From the NCBI RefSeq assembly GCF_006716695.1, contig NZ_VFPN01000003.1, positions 558,001 to 622,000 on the forward strand: 64,000 nucleotides of DNA. The letters are read 5' to 3'. Source of the stretch: Klugiella xanthotipulae (GTDB lineage Bacteria > Actinomycetota > Actinomycetes > Actinomycetales > Microbacteriaceae). The translations under genes were made by a program, and so were the position numbers. Positions within the stretch are counted from its first letter, which is position 1, and the number at the start of each line of letters is the position of its first letter. Shown piece after piece: positions 1-8,240 of the stretch. Under the pieces are notes generated by a model. The model saw nothing but the letters and a program-made list of their open reading frames with translations, had not been told where the DNA came from and ran no database searches.

Positions 1-812
1 TCTCACACCGCCAGGTGTTTGCCTCCGGCCCGGTTAACGACCGCGTAGGCCTCTGGCTTGCCGCAGGCATGGTCGGCATCAGTTACAGCTGGTGGATGAC
101 CAAACACACCAAGCACCACGCCAACCCCAACACCATCGGCAAAGACCCCGATATCGAGATTGACACGATCTCCTTCATTGAGGAGGACGCCGCCACCCGT
201 ACCGGGTTCATGGCCGCCCTCACCCGCCGCCAGGGCTACCTTTTCTTCCCTCTTCTTCTTCTGGAGGGCCTCAACTTGCACATTGTCTCGCTACGCGAAC
301 TCATCACCAATCCGAAGATTACGGGACGCATCGGCGAGATCACGATCATCGCAGTCCGACTGGTTGCCTATGCTGCCGTCATTTTCTGGTTCCTTCCGCT
401 CGGCATGGGCTTCGCCTTCATCGGTGTCCAGCTTGCCGTTTTTGGCCTGTATATGGGTGCCTCATTTGCCCCCAACCACAAAGGAATGCCCCTCATCGCC
501 GAGGGGGTTAAAATCGACTTTCTCAGCCGACAGGTTCTCACTTCGCGAAACGTCAGTGGTTTCGGCATGAGCACCTTTATGGGTGGGCTCAACTACCAGA
601 TCGAACACCACCTATTCCCGAGCATGCCACGACCGCACCTGGCTGCTGCCCGTGAAATCGTCATCGAGCACTGTGCAACCCGTAACATTCCTTATACCGA
701 GACGACGCTGCTCCGTTCGTACGGCGCTGTCATCCAATACCTTAACCGGGTGGGGCTATCCGCACGCGACCCCTTCGACTGCCCGATGGTCAACCGTTAC
801 CGCCGCCAGTGA
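1..812 (+). CDS. Fatty acid (acyl-CoA/acyl-lipid) desaturase, 5' end outside window
   Basis: Membrane di-iron desaturase that introduces a double bond into fatty acyl chains. The reading frame is open to the left edge, so only about the last 270 residues are visible; the first visible residues S-H-R-Q match the end of histidine box 1 in this family. Box 2 is HTKHHANP and box 3 is QIEHHLFP, the QxxHH form typical of front-end (delta-6/linoleoyl-type) desaturases. Two hydrophobic stretches lie between boxes 2 and 3 (about 360-470 nt), as expected for the membrane part. It ends in a GTGA overlap with the next gene, so the two are probably one operon. Substrate and regiospecificity cannot be read from the sequence. 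Confidence 0.9.
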   Translation, partial: SHRQVFASGPVNDRVGLWLAAGMVGISYSWWMTKHTKHHANPNTIGKDPDIEIDTISFIEEDAATRTGFMAALTRRQGYLFFPLLLLEGLNLHIVSLRELITNPKITGRIGEITIIAVRLVAYAAVIFWFLPLGMGFAFIGVQLAVFGLYMGASFAPNHKGMPLIAEGVKIDFLSRQVLTSRNVSGFGMSTFMGGLNYQIEHHLFPSMPRPHLAAAREIVIEHCATRNIPYTETTLLRSYGAVIQYLNRVGLSARDPFDCPMVNRYRRQ

Positions 813-1588
813 TCGCACCACCCACCTCACGCGCACTTGATCGAGTGGGACGCGAGCACTACGGTCACCGCATCTCGTTCGCGACCCCCGCTGGCGAAAC
901 CGCAAGTGTCGCTGCGAGCGGCATCCTTCGGCAAATCTGGCGGGAGAACTTCGGTAATAGCATCCCCGGACGGTGTGTGGCCATTGATGATGACACCACG
1001 GGCGCACTCACAGTTTTTGGACCGTTACCGCTCTCCTTCTCAATTAGTGACCATGGCCCCGCCGCTGCCACCCCACCACACGCCCAGTCGGCCTCTTCAC
1101 GGCCCGATTGGGTTCCCTCCCGCATTGAAAGCCTGACACTGCGGTGGTGGGGCGGCCCTCGTGACCAGACCGAAAAAACGATTGCACCCGAGCAGATGCG
1201 CCGCCGATTCTTCAGCTCCTACGATGCCCGTCCGGAGAAAGCCGAGTACGTCTGGAATCAAACGTTTACACCCGATAAGAACCGGCGCTTCACCGCAGAC
1301 TTTTGGTATGCGGGGTGGGTCACCGCAGAGGAGACGCTACCGACCACCGGGGCACCGGGCGAAGCGGTTCCCCTGGCCCCGGGCGGACGCTACCGGATGC
1401 AGTTCCGCAACGGTCCCCTTGTGGACCTGATCGACCACTACCAGGTTTCTCTCACGGGGAAGCCGCTGACAACCGTAATCCTTCCCCCCGAGGCGACGGG
1501 ACGCCTGGTGCCGACCACGTATGCATATACCGGGTTTGGAGCGCTCTCTGCCGCCGGTGTTCGCTGCACCTATCGACACATTCAATAA
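809..1588 (+). CDS. Hypothetical protein coupled to desaturase
   Basis: I do not recognise this 259-residue protein. It starts at a GTG that overlaps the desaturase stop (GTGA, 4 bp), which implies translational coupling and a related job. There is no signal peptide and no clear membrane segment; it looks soluble and cytoplasmic. Conserved-looking aromatic patches are WRENFGNS (about residue 44), LTLRWWGG (about 111) and FTADFWYAGW (about 159). No cofactor motif was seen. Codon use matches the neighbours, which supports a real gene. A role beside lipid desaturation is only inferred from the overlap. Confidence 0.7.
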   Translation: MIAPPTSRALDRVGREHYGHRISFATPAGETASVAASGILRQIWRENFGNSIPGRCVAIDDDTTGALTVFGPLPLSFSISDHGPAAATPPHAQSASSRPDWVPSRIESLTLRWWGGPRDQTEKTIAPEQMRRRFFSSYDARPEKAEYVWNQTFTPDKNRRFTADFWYAGWVTAEETLPTTGAPGEAVPLAPGGRYRMQFRNGPLVDLIDHYQVSLTGKPLTTVILPPEATGRLVPTTYAYTGFGALSAAGVRCTYRHIQ

Positions 1589-2108
1589 AAATGGAGCAAA
1601 TTATGAATTTATCCATTCCATTCTGCCCCCGGCGTGCTACGCTAAGGGACAGTTAGATCGTTTGCCTCGCGGCCCCGACTGAATGTGCATGGTCATGGAT
1701 AACACGCCGCTAGCAGGCTCCACCAAAAACGGGACTCCCCCCTCAGCACAGGGGATGTTTCCAGAAAATAATCTCTATTGTCACCCGTATCACGCCGCCC
1801 GCTTTTTAAGCACGGCTGACGTGAACCGATCACTCTGAGTCATGATGGGTATAAGCATTCACTCCCCAGTGGTAATTGTTTCTGCCTATCAACCCCAGAG
1901 CCCCACTATCTCGCTGAGCATTCACTCTTCCGTCCGCCACCTGGCGGGGCACGGGGAGCCGAAGGTCAGTGATGTCGCGTTACCACCGTCTTTCGGTTGG
2001 TGTTGGTCAACAGCCTCACGTAGGTCTCGATCCTCCTAAGAACATCGGAATATCGCGGCGAACGACCCCGAAGACCGGGGCCGATCACATAAAGAAAAGA
2101 GAAAACAC
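1589..2108. other. 520-bp gene-free stretch, probably long leader of the cold-shock gene
   Basis: No convincing coding sequence on either strand. The stretch is less GC-rich than the genes around it and has several short dyads, for example CCCCG/CGGGG at about 2066-2080, just upstream of the cold-shock start. Cold-shock genes commonly have long structured 5' untranslated leaders, so a leader RNA is the simplest reading. No confident -35/-10 pair was found. Confidence 0.35.
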
Positions 2109-2312
2109 ATGCCTACTGGCACCGTGAAATGGTTCGACTCTGAAAAGGGCTTCGGCTTTATCGCCCCCGACGACGGAACCCCCGACGTCTTCGCTCACTA
2201 CTCGGCAATCGCTTCCAGCGGTTACCGTTCGCTCGAAGAGAACCAGAAGGTTGAGTTCGAGACTGCCCGTGGCCCCAAGGGACCCCAGGCTGAGAACATT
2301 CGCCCCCTGTAA
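2109..2312 (+). CDS. cspA: Cold-shock protein (CspA family)
   Basis: A 67-residue single cold-shock domain protein that binds single-stranded RNA/DNA and melts mRNA structure in the cytoplasm. RNP1 is visible as KGFGFIAP (about residues 13-20) and RNP2 as VFAHYSAI (about 27-34); [10 protein letters not shown] at the start is the family hallmark. Length is standard. The ribosome site is purine-rich (AAAGAAAAGAGAAAA) rather than a clear GGAGG. It stands alone between a long leader and a strong terminator, so it is probably monocistronic. Confidence 0.95.
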   Translation: MPTGTVKWFDSEKGFGFIAPDDGTPDVFAHYSAIASSGYRSLEENQKVEFETARGPKGPQAENIRPL

Positions 2313-2343
2313 GGTTTTCTAACCTCACAGTAGCGAAGCCTAG

Positions 2344-2374
2344 AAGGCCCCCGGCATCCCGTGCCGGGGGCCTT
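2344..2374 (+). terminator. Rho-independent terminator of the cold-shock gene
   Basis: A perfect 13-bp inverted repeat, AAGGCCCCCGGCA paired with TGCCGGGGGCCTT, around a 5-nt loop, 31 bp after the stop codon. It is followed by a short CCTCG stretch and not a long U-tract. Confidence 0.85.
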
Positions 2375-2603
2375 CCTCGTCTGCTCGAACGACACCGCAC
2401 CTCGCCTGAGAACCACTGCGTCACTTTGTGCGCACTCTACAACGGATTTCGAACGCCTTTCCCAGCGCGATAGGCTCGCAGAGACAACGGCTGTCGCCAC
2501 CACCGGGCATCACCACAACGCCGCACAATCGCGCGACACCGTGGCAGACGAGGTGCACGGTTGTGGTGAAGCACCACCGCCCTGCACCACGGGAGTTTCA
2601 CGG

Positions 2604-4115
2604 ATGTCCCTCCACCTTTCACGCCGCACACTCTTGATTGCCGCCGCCTCCACCGCGGTGCTGAGCAGCACCGGATGCACCGCTTTTTCCACGCGGGATC
2701 CCCTCACGACGGCCGGTAAGCTCTCGTGGAGGAACCCTCTACAGATCCCACCGCTCGCAGAGGCCACGGTATCCGGCAACACGCGCGCGTTCACACTCAC
2801 CGCCCAGACCGGTTCGAGTACCTTTCTCCCCGGTAAAACGACCCCCACCTGGGGGTACAACGGCAACTTTCTCGGACCAACCCTCCGCGCCAGCGCGGGT
2901 GAGAAAGTCGCCATTACCTTCACCAACTCCCTCCCGGAACCCACCGCCCTGCACTGGCACGGCATGCAGCTCCCCGCCGCCATGGACGGTGGCCCACACC
3001 AGCTTATTGATACGGGTGCAACCTGGTCGCCCACCTGGACAATCACACAGGATGCCGCCACACTCTGGTACCACCCACATCCGCACGGCCAGACCGAAGC
3101 GCATGTCACACGCGGACTCGCTGGATTCTTCCTCATCGACGATGACAACCCGGCGGGTGAGCAATTACCACACGAGTACGGCGTGGATGACATCCCCCTG
3201 GTTGTACAGGATCGCACGATTGAGAAGGACGGCACCTTCACCATCGATAAGAACCGCGCCGTAACCGGATTAGTCGGCAACACTATCCTGGTAAACGGCA
3301 CCGTCACACCGTATCTCCCCGTGACGACGAGCACGGTGCGGCTGCGTATCCTCAACGGGTCGAGCGCCCGGATCTACAACTTTGGCTTTGCCGATGACCG
3401 CGAGTTTCAGCAGGTAGCAACCGATAATGGGCTACTCGCGAAACCGCTCACCGGCACGCGCATTCCGCTCTCTCCGGGCGAACGCGCCGAGATCGTGGTG
3501 GCCGTGGCAGCCGGTGAAAAGGCGGTACTACGCTCCTACCCGCAGGACCTACGTATGACAATCGCGCAGGGAAACGGGGCAGGCGGGGCCGACACCCTCG
3601 ATATCTTGGAGTTGCGTGGAGCCGCCACCGTGGTACCCAGCTTGGCGGTGCCTGCCGCACTCGCCGCCTACACACGACTTGATCGGGAGGCGGCCGATGA
3701 GACCCGAGGTTTCGAACTGAACGGGCGCCAAATCAACGGTAAGACCATGGATATGAGTCGCATCGACACCGTGGTAGCCGCCGGTGCATGCGAGGTGTGG
3801 ACGGTGAAAAACTCACACGCCCAAGCGCACAACTTCCACGTGCACAACGCCCGCTTTCAGGTGATTGAGATGGACGGAAAACAGCCCGAAGGCTACCTGG
3901 ACGGGTGGAAAGACACGGTCTTCCTTCCGGCCCGATCAACCGCGGTCATCATCATGAAGATGAGCAGCTACACCGACCCGAACCTGCCCTATATGTACCA
4001 CTGCCACATGCTCTGGCATGAAGACCTGGGAATGATGGGACAGTTCACGATTGTGAAACCCGACGAGGTGGACACCGCGCCGCGCACCATCGAGATGTCC
4101 GAACACGAACACTAG
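2604..4115 (+). CDS. Multicopper oxidase, Tat/lipoprotein export
   Basis: A 503-residue multicopper oxidase of the CueO/bilirubin-oxidase/SufI-like class; such enzymes oxidise Cu(I), Fe(II) or phenolics with O2 outside the membrane. All four copper-ligand motifs are present: LHWHG (about 117), WYHPHPHG (about 154), HNFHVHNARF (about 408) and YHCHMLWHEDLGMM (about 465), so the T1 and T2/T3 sites look intact. I start at the ATG at 2604 because it opens SRRTLLIAA (twin-arginine type) followed by a lipobox SSTGC; upstream in-frame sequence overlaps the terminator. The protein should be a Tat-exported lipoprotein. It shares no operon partner; substrate is unknown, copper tolerance being the usual role. 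Confidence 0.92.
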   Translation: MSLHLSRRTLLIAAASTAVLSSTGCTAFSTRDPLTTAGKLSWRNPLQIPPLAEATVSGNTRAFTLTAQTGSSTFLPGKTTPTWGYNGNFLGPTLRASAGEKVAITFTNSLPEPTALHWHGMQLPAAMDGGPHQLIDTGATWSPTWTITQDAATLWYHPHPHGQTEAHVTRGLAGFFLIDDDNPAGEQLPHEYGVDDIPLVVQDRTIEKDGTFTIDKNRAVTGLVGNTILVNGTVTPYLPVTTSTVRLRILNGSSARIYNFGFADDREFQQVATDNGLLAKPLTGTRIPLSPGERAEIVVAVAAGEKAVLRSYPQDLRMTIAQGNGAGGADTLDILELRGAATVVPSLAVPAALAAYTRLDREAADETRGFELNGRQINGKTMDMSRIDTVVAAGACEVWTVKNSHAQAHNFHVHNARFQVIEMDGKQPEGYLDGWKDTVFLPARSTAVIIMKMSSYTDPNLPYMYHCHMLWHEDLGMMGQFTIVKPDEVDTAPRTIEMSEHEH

Positions 4116-4176
4116 CCAGGACACCGCGTTGCGTCACGACAGCGGGCAGACAGAAGTCGTTCCGACCTCGTGCTCG

Positions 4177-4560
4177 CTAATAACGTGAGGCCTGGGGGCC
4201 ACGATAACGGGCCGAACCGAAGCCGAGGATGAGGTACCCGATGATGGGGAACATCCAGAGCAGGAAAAACGAGTAGGCACCGCCTTTACCAAAGTTGCGT
4301 CCAATATCAAACGCAACCACAATCAGCAGAATGAGATTGACAACTGGAATCAGCAACAGGAGCAGCCACCACCACTGGCGACCAGCAACCTTGAGCAGAA
4401 AGTAGACGTTCACGAGCGGGATGATGGCCGCCCACCCGGGCTCTCCCGCCTTCTCAAACACGCGCCACAGTGCAATCGCCGTGACAATGTAGAAGATGAT
4501 GGCAACCCAACTGTTTTGCTGCCAGATCGTAGAGATAGATGCTGCGTCGGTAATGTTCAT
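4177..4560 (-). CDS. DUF5684-type small membrane protein
   Basis: A 127-residue membrane protein with about four hydrophobic segments (residues about 14-30, 43-58, 66-88 and 98-118). The motifs AGEPGWAAIIPLVNVY and FDIGRNFGKG are the hallmark of the DUF5684 family; members have no established function, though some are fused to signal-peptidase domains. The start at 4560 is preferred because a G-rich ribosome site precedes it; the frame is open further upstream without features. It lies downstream of the SRPBCC gene on the same strand and converges on the multicopper oxidase. Confidence 0.8.
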   Translation of the reverse strand: MNITDAASISTIWQQNSWVAIIFYIVTAIALWRVFEKAGEPGWAAIIPLVNVYFLLKVAGRQWWWLLLLLIPVVNLILLIVVAFDIGRNFGKGGAYSFFLLWMFPIIGYLILGFGSARYRGPQASRY

Positions 4561-4662
4561 GACCGGATCCCCCCCCGTAATTGAGGCCGTAAAACGCGAC
4601 CTCGACTTCATCCTAGCCAGGGCACCCCCGGATGTCACCGACGAAATACTCCCGGCCGGGCA

Positions 4663-5124
4663 CTACTCCTCGAAAGACAGCGCCGACCCCGTCTCGACGT
4701 ACGACTTGATGCTGCTCATGAGGAGGGGCCAGGTGTCCTTGGTTTCCTCGTAGCCGGGATGGGCCTCACTCCACTGATCGTTCAGCACGGTGAGCTTGGT
4801 GAGGTGGCTCGTCACCGCGTCCATCGTGAAAACCATCCGGCTGCTGCGCTCCGCGCCCTCGGGGTTGTAGCTGGGCCCGGGGTGCTCGGTCATCACAAGG
4901 CGCTCCCCCGGGGTAGCCTCCAGGATGTCTCCCCAAACGTGCACGGTCTCGTCACCATCCGCGCCCGGCCCCACATACTCATACCCGGTACCGGGTTGCA
5001 GCGTGGTGCGCAGCACGCACCCCCACCAGACGGCACGGACATCGACGTCGTCAACAAATGCGCGCCAGACCCGCTCGGGAGTGGCCGCGATATAGATCAC
5101 ATAAATAATAGGGTCCATACGCAT
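4663..5124 (-). CDS. SRPBCC/AHSA1-domain protein
   Basis: A roughly 153-residue START-like (SRPBCC) protein. The opening YVIYIAATPERVWRAFVD is the canonical first strand and helix of the AHSA1 family, which binds hydrophobic ligands or Hsp90-type partners; the C-terminus TWPLLMSSIKSYVETG is the long final helix. The start is either 5124 or the ATG two codons later (5118); neither has a strong ribosome site. The frame continues upstream, but that part is antisense to the AraC-type gene and is not coding. It is divergent from that regulator with only 7 bp between the two widest starts, so the regulator may control it. Confidence 0.85.
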   Translation of the reverse strand: MRMDPIIYVIYIAATPERVWRAFVDDVDVRAVWWGCVLRTTLQPGTGYEYVGPGADGDETVHVWGDILEATPGERLVMTEHPGPSYNPEGAERSSRMVFTMDAVTSHLTKLTVLNDQWSEAHPGYEETKDTWPLLMSSIKSYVETGSALSFEE

Positions 5125-5131
5125 CACGCTA

Positions 5132-6016
5132 GTGCCGATTCCCGGCCCTATTCTTGAACGAATGCGACACGAATCTGAGCGGCCCAGTAGCAAGGGCCTG
5201 ATCAACCCGTCCGAGGGTGCCCCCATGGTCACGATCAACCGTGTACTGCCCGCCGCCGATCTTGCCGAGGTGGTCACCCACTTCTGGATTCCACGGTGGT
5301 CACTCCCACGAGGAGCAGAAGTTACGCAGCGTGTACTGCAATTTCCGGCAACCAACCTGGTCGTGGATGCTGATTCCTGCGGTCTGCACGGTGCCGTCAA
5401 CCACCTCCGCCTCCACGCGCTCAGCGGAACGGGCTGGGCCATCGGCGCACTGCTGCGGCCGGGGGCGGCACGCGCACTTCTCGGCAGTTCCGCCCACAGC
5501 ATCCTCAATACCCAGTTTCCACTCACTGACCCGGCCAGCCTCGCCCTGGCAGAGACGATTCGTGCGCGGAGCGAAAACAACGATGCCTGCGTTGCCGTGA
5601 TCGAGAGTTGGCTACGCGGACGGGCGGCCCTGTGGTCGGCTGAGGCGGCACGCGAGCGGACACAGGTGAACCAGATCATTGACCGTGTACGAGATGACCC
5701 CACGCTGTTGCGGGTCGAGGCACTGGCCGCAGCCGCCCACGTCTCGCCACGCACACTCCAGAGGCTGCTGCGGGAGCACATCGGAGTGACACCCAAGTGG
5801 GTGATCCAGGGGTTTCGGTTGCGGGAGGCGGCACACCGGCTACGGGACGTGCGTCCACCCGCCCTTTCCGAACTGGCTGCCTCACTCGGATACGCCGACC
5901 AGGCGCACTTTACCCGGGATTTTCGAGCGGTACTGGGTGAGAACCCACACAACTACCGTGACCAAAACGCCGCCGGTCTCGCCGCAACCGCGGAGAGGAG
6001 AATGAGATTCAGCTGA
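5132..6016 (+). CDS. AraC-family transcriptional regulator
   Basis: Up to 294 residues. The N-terminal part (VLPAADLAEVVTHFWIPRW, then VLQFPATNLVV) matches the DUF6597 sensor domain found in AraC regulators; the C-terminal part carries two helix-turn-helix units, LRVEALAAAAHVSPRTLQRL and LSELAASLGYADQAHFTRDF, the second being the AraC signature. Alternative starts are 5162 and 5225; the last gives the most conserved N-terminus (MVTINRVLP). Transcribed divergently from the SRPBCC gene, and 45 bp upstream of a PfkB-type kinase gene on the same strand. Effector unknown. Confidence 0.9.
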   Translation: MPIPGPILERMRHESERPSSKGLINPSEGAPMVTINRVLPAADLAEVVTHFWIPRWSLPRGAEVTQRVLQFPATNLVVDADSCGLHGAVNHLRLHALSGTGWAIGALLRPGAARALLGSSAHSILNTQFPLTDPASLALAETIRARSENNDACVAVIESWLRGRAALWSAEAARERTQVNQIIDRVRDDPTLLRVEALAAAAHVSPRTLQRLLREHIGVTPKWVIQGFRLREAAHRLRDVRPPALSELAASLGYADQAHFTRDFRAVLGENPHNYRDQNAAGLAATAERRMRFS

Positions 6017-6061
6017 GAAACTCGCCCGATAATGATCCGCCGATTAGGCTGGGGGCTACCC

Positions 6062-6937
6062 ATGAGCTCTTCTACCCCCCCTCCGCGCATCGCAATCGTT
6101 GGCGACGTCTGCATTGACGAGAATGTGATCGACGGACAGCACACCCTCACTTGGGGGTCCTCCGCCGCCTACATTTCACACTACCTGCACCGTCACGATG
6201 GCATCGACTCCGCAATTGTGGCCCCCTACGCTCGTGACTTCCTCCACTGCGCCGACGGCCTCACGCTGGTGGATCCGCCGCGCGATGGCGCTTCGCTGCG
6301 CTACGAGAACATCGTTGCAGCTGACCGTCGTGTGCAGTACTGCCACGGTGCGACCGAAAACGTGCCGGGAGCGCTCAGCTCCGCGGCCCGTGCCGCAATC
6401 GCAGCGGCCAATATTCTTTTTGTCACGCCACTCACTCCGCTCATGCCCCACGAGTACGTCGCCTCCGTCATCCAGGCGACCTCCCCCGGCTGTCTCACTG
6501 TCCTGTTACCCCAGGGGTATATGCGGCGCTGTGATGCCGACGGCCTCGTACACCAGAGTGCCCTGGGTCGCGCCGAGCGACTGCTCTCGCTCTTCGACCT
6601 CGTGGTGCTCTCGGACGAGGACTACCCAGATGCCGTGCGCCGGGCACAATCCTGGCAGCGGCACGCCCCTCGCACCAACCTGGTGGTCACACAGAACAAA
6701 CGTGGAGCCACCCTCGTGGGCCCCGACGGACTCACCCACGTCCCCACACGGCCGCTCACCGAGGGCGAACGCGTCTCTCCCGTTGGGGCTGGTGACACCT
6801 TCAGCGCGGCACTCGCCCTGGCGCTTTTCACGGGTGAACCCGTGACCGAAGCCATCGCGACCGCTCACCGCGCCGTCATCATTTCACCGGAGTGTGCCGT
6901 AACCGGCACGCACAGCGCGGTGACGCCGACACCGTAA
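6062..6937 (+). CDS. PfkB-family carbohydrate/nucleoside kinase
   Basis: A 291-residue ribokinase-superfamily protein. The N-terminal strand RIAIVGDVCIDENVI and the C-terminal signature PVGAGDTFSAALALAL (GAGD near residue 241, with the catalytic Asp and anion hole) are both present, so it should be an active ATP-dependent sugar or nucleoside kinase. The expected N-terminal GG motif is replaced by WGSSAAYIS. The start at 6062 is preferred because it follows a G-rich site; 6032 is an alternative. The stop codon overlaps the ribosome site of the next gene (ogt). Substrate unknown. Confidence 0.85.
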   Translation: MSSSTPPPRIAIVGDVCIDENVIDGQHTLTWGSSAAYISHYLHRHDGIDSAIVAPYARDFLHCADGLTLVDPPRDGASLRYENIVAADRRVQYCHGATENVPGALSSAARAAIAAANILFVTPLTPLMPHEYVASVIQATSPGCLTVLLPQGYMRRCDADGLVHQSALGRAERLLSLFDLVVLSDEDYPDAVRRAQSWQRHAPRTNLVVTQNKRGATLVGPDGLTHVPTRPLTEGERVSPVGAGDTFSAALALALFTGEPVTEAIATAHRAVIISPECAVTGTHSAVTPTP

Positions 6938-6947
6938 GGAGAACATC

Positions 6948-7553
6948 GTGACCCCGACCAGAATGCGCACCTCACGCCAGGGCTCGACCGCACGTCTACA
7001 GAGTGACCGGCTTGTTCCCGCGCACAAGAAAGAAAAGCAGATGACCACTCGACACGCGCTATACGCCTCACCCATCGGAAACCTCACCCTCGTTGTGGAC
7101 GGCGATGCGCTCGTGGGGATCTACTTCCCCGACCACTGGACCAACCCGGACACCTCAACGTTTGGTGAACTCGTGCCATTAGCCTCGGACGGAGGCTTCG
7201 CCGAACCGGTGCGGCAACTGGCCGAGTATTTTGCCGGGTTGCGCACCACGTTTGACCTCACGACGGCACCCATCGGCAGCGAGTTTCAACGCAGCGTCTG
7301 GGCTATTCTCGCCGGTATCCCGTTTGGGGAGACCGTGACCTACGGTCAGATCGCACGCGAGCTGGGCTCCCCCACCATGGCGCGCCTGGTTGGTGGTGCC
7401 GTCGGAAGCAACCCGCTGAGCATCGTGGTACCGTGCCACCGCGTGGTGGGCAGTAACGGCAGCCTCACGGGCTACGCGGGTGGGTTAGAACGCAAGCGCT
7501 TCCTGCTCAACCTGGAGGAGCCCGAAGAAGCGTCATCAGAGCGCCTCTTCTAG
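6948..7553 (+). CDS. ogt: Methylated-DNA--protein-cysteine methyltransferase
   Basis: Suicide enzyme that transfers O6-alkyl groups from guanine to its own cysteine. The active site PCHRVVGSNGSLTGYAGG is complete (Cys about residue 163 from the GTG), preceded by the helix-turn-helix VTYGQIARELG. Two starts are possible: GTG 6948, which has a near-ideal AAGGAGA five bases upstream and is coupled to the kinase stop, or ATG 7041, where the conserved domain begins but which has only an A-rich ribosome site. The first adds a basic 31-residue extension. Just 48 bp downstream lies tag, making an alkylation-repair pair. Confidence 0.93.
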   Translation: MTPTRMRTSRQGSTARLQSDRLVPAHKKEKQMTTRHALYASPIGNLTLVVDGDALVGIYFPDHWTNPDTSTFGELVPLASDGGFAEPVRQLAEYFAGLRTTFDLTTAPIGSEFQRSVWAILAGIPFGETVTYGQIARELGSPTMARLVGGAVGSNPLSIVVPCHRVVGSNGSLTGYAGGLERKRFLLNLEEPEEASSERLF

Positions 7554-7601
7554 ATTGCCCCCTCCACAACCGCCACACGAACACCCAACGAAAGACCACC
7601 A

Positions 7602-8195
7602 ATGACGGACACAATTGTGGGCGATGACGGACTCGCCCGACCTGCCTGGGCCGCATCCGACCCGATGCTCCGGGACTACTACGACACCGAGTGGGGGATG
7701 CCGGTGCGAGACGAGCAGGGAATGCTTGAGCGCATCTGCCTGGAGGGCTTCCAGGCGGGACTCTCGTGGGCCACTATCCTGCGCAAACGGCCCGTCTTTC
7801 GGGAGGTATTCTCCGACTTTCACCCCGAGACGGTTGCCGCGTTCACGGAGGAACAGGTCGAGGAGTTGATGCGCAACCCCGGCATTATCCGCAACCGGCT
7901 CAAGATTCGCGCCACGATCGCGAACGCGAACGCTACGCTCCGGCTACGAGAGGCGGAGGGCCTCGTAGATCTGGTGTGGTCATTCCAGCCCAAGACCACC
8001 CCTGCACCCACCAGCTGGAGCGAAATTCCCACGCGGTCAGAGGAGTCCGTAGCACTCTCCAAGGCACTACGTTCTCGGGGCTTCTCGTTTGTGGGGCCAA
8101 CCACGATGTATGCGCTGATGGAGGCAATTGGGATGATCGACACCCACCTGGTATCGAGCCACCGCCGCGGAAGTTCTGGGGTATGGCCTGCCTAA
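7602..8195 (+). CDS. tag: DNA-3-methyladenine glycosylase I
   Basis: A 197-residue helix-hairpin-helix glycosylase that removes 3-methyladenine from alkylated DNA. Family motifs are clear: DPMLRDYYDTEWGMPV, LERICLEGFQAGLSWATIL, and near the C-terminus FVGPTTMYALMEAIGMIDTH. The C-terminal HLVSSH lacks the Cys that helps bind zinc in the E. coli enzyme, and the N-terminal Cys is also absent, so zinc binding may be lost. It follows ogt on the same strand and ends 45 bp from the convergent radical SAM gene. Confidence 0.93.
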   Translation: MTDTIVGDDGLARPAWAASDPMLRDYYDTEWGMPVRDEQGMLERICLEGFQAGLSWATILRKRPVFREVFSDFHPETVAAFTEEQVEELMRNPGIIRNRLKIRATIANANATLRLREAEGLVDLVWSFQPKTTPAPTSWSEIPTRSEESVALSKALRSRGFSFVGPTTMYALMEAIGMIDTHLVSSHRRGSSGVWPA

Positions 8196-8240
8196 ACGCG
8201 GCTGGTACGCCTCCGGGCACCAATGAAATCTTCCCGCGAT

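Noticed and set aside
1842-2039. 65-codon frame in the region before cspA
   Set aside because: No ribosome site, no recognisable motif and poor codon pattern compared with flanking genes.
5132-7553. AraC regulator plus Ogt as a split Ada response system
   Set aside because: The regulator lacks the Ada metal-Cys domain and an unrelated kinase gene lies between. Ordinary proximity is the simpler explanation.
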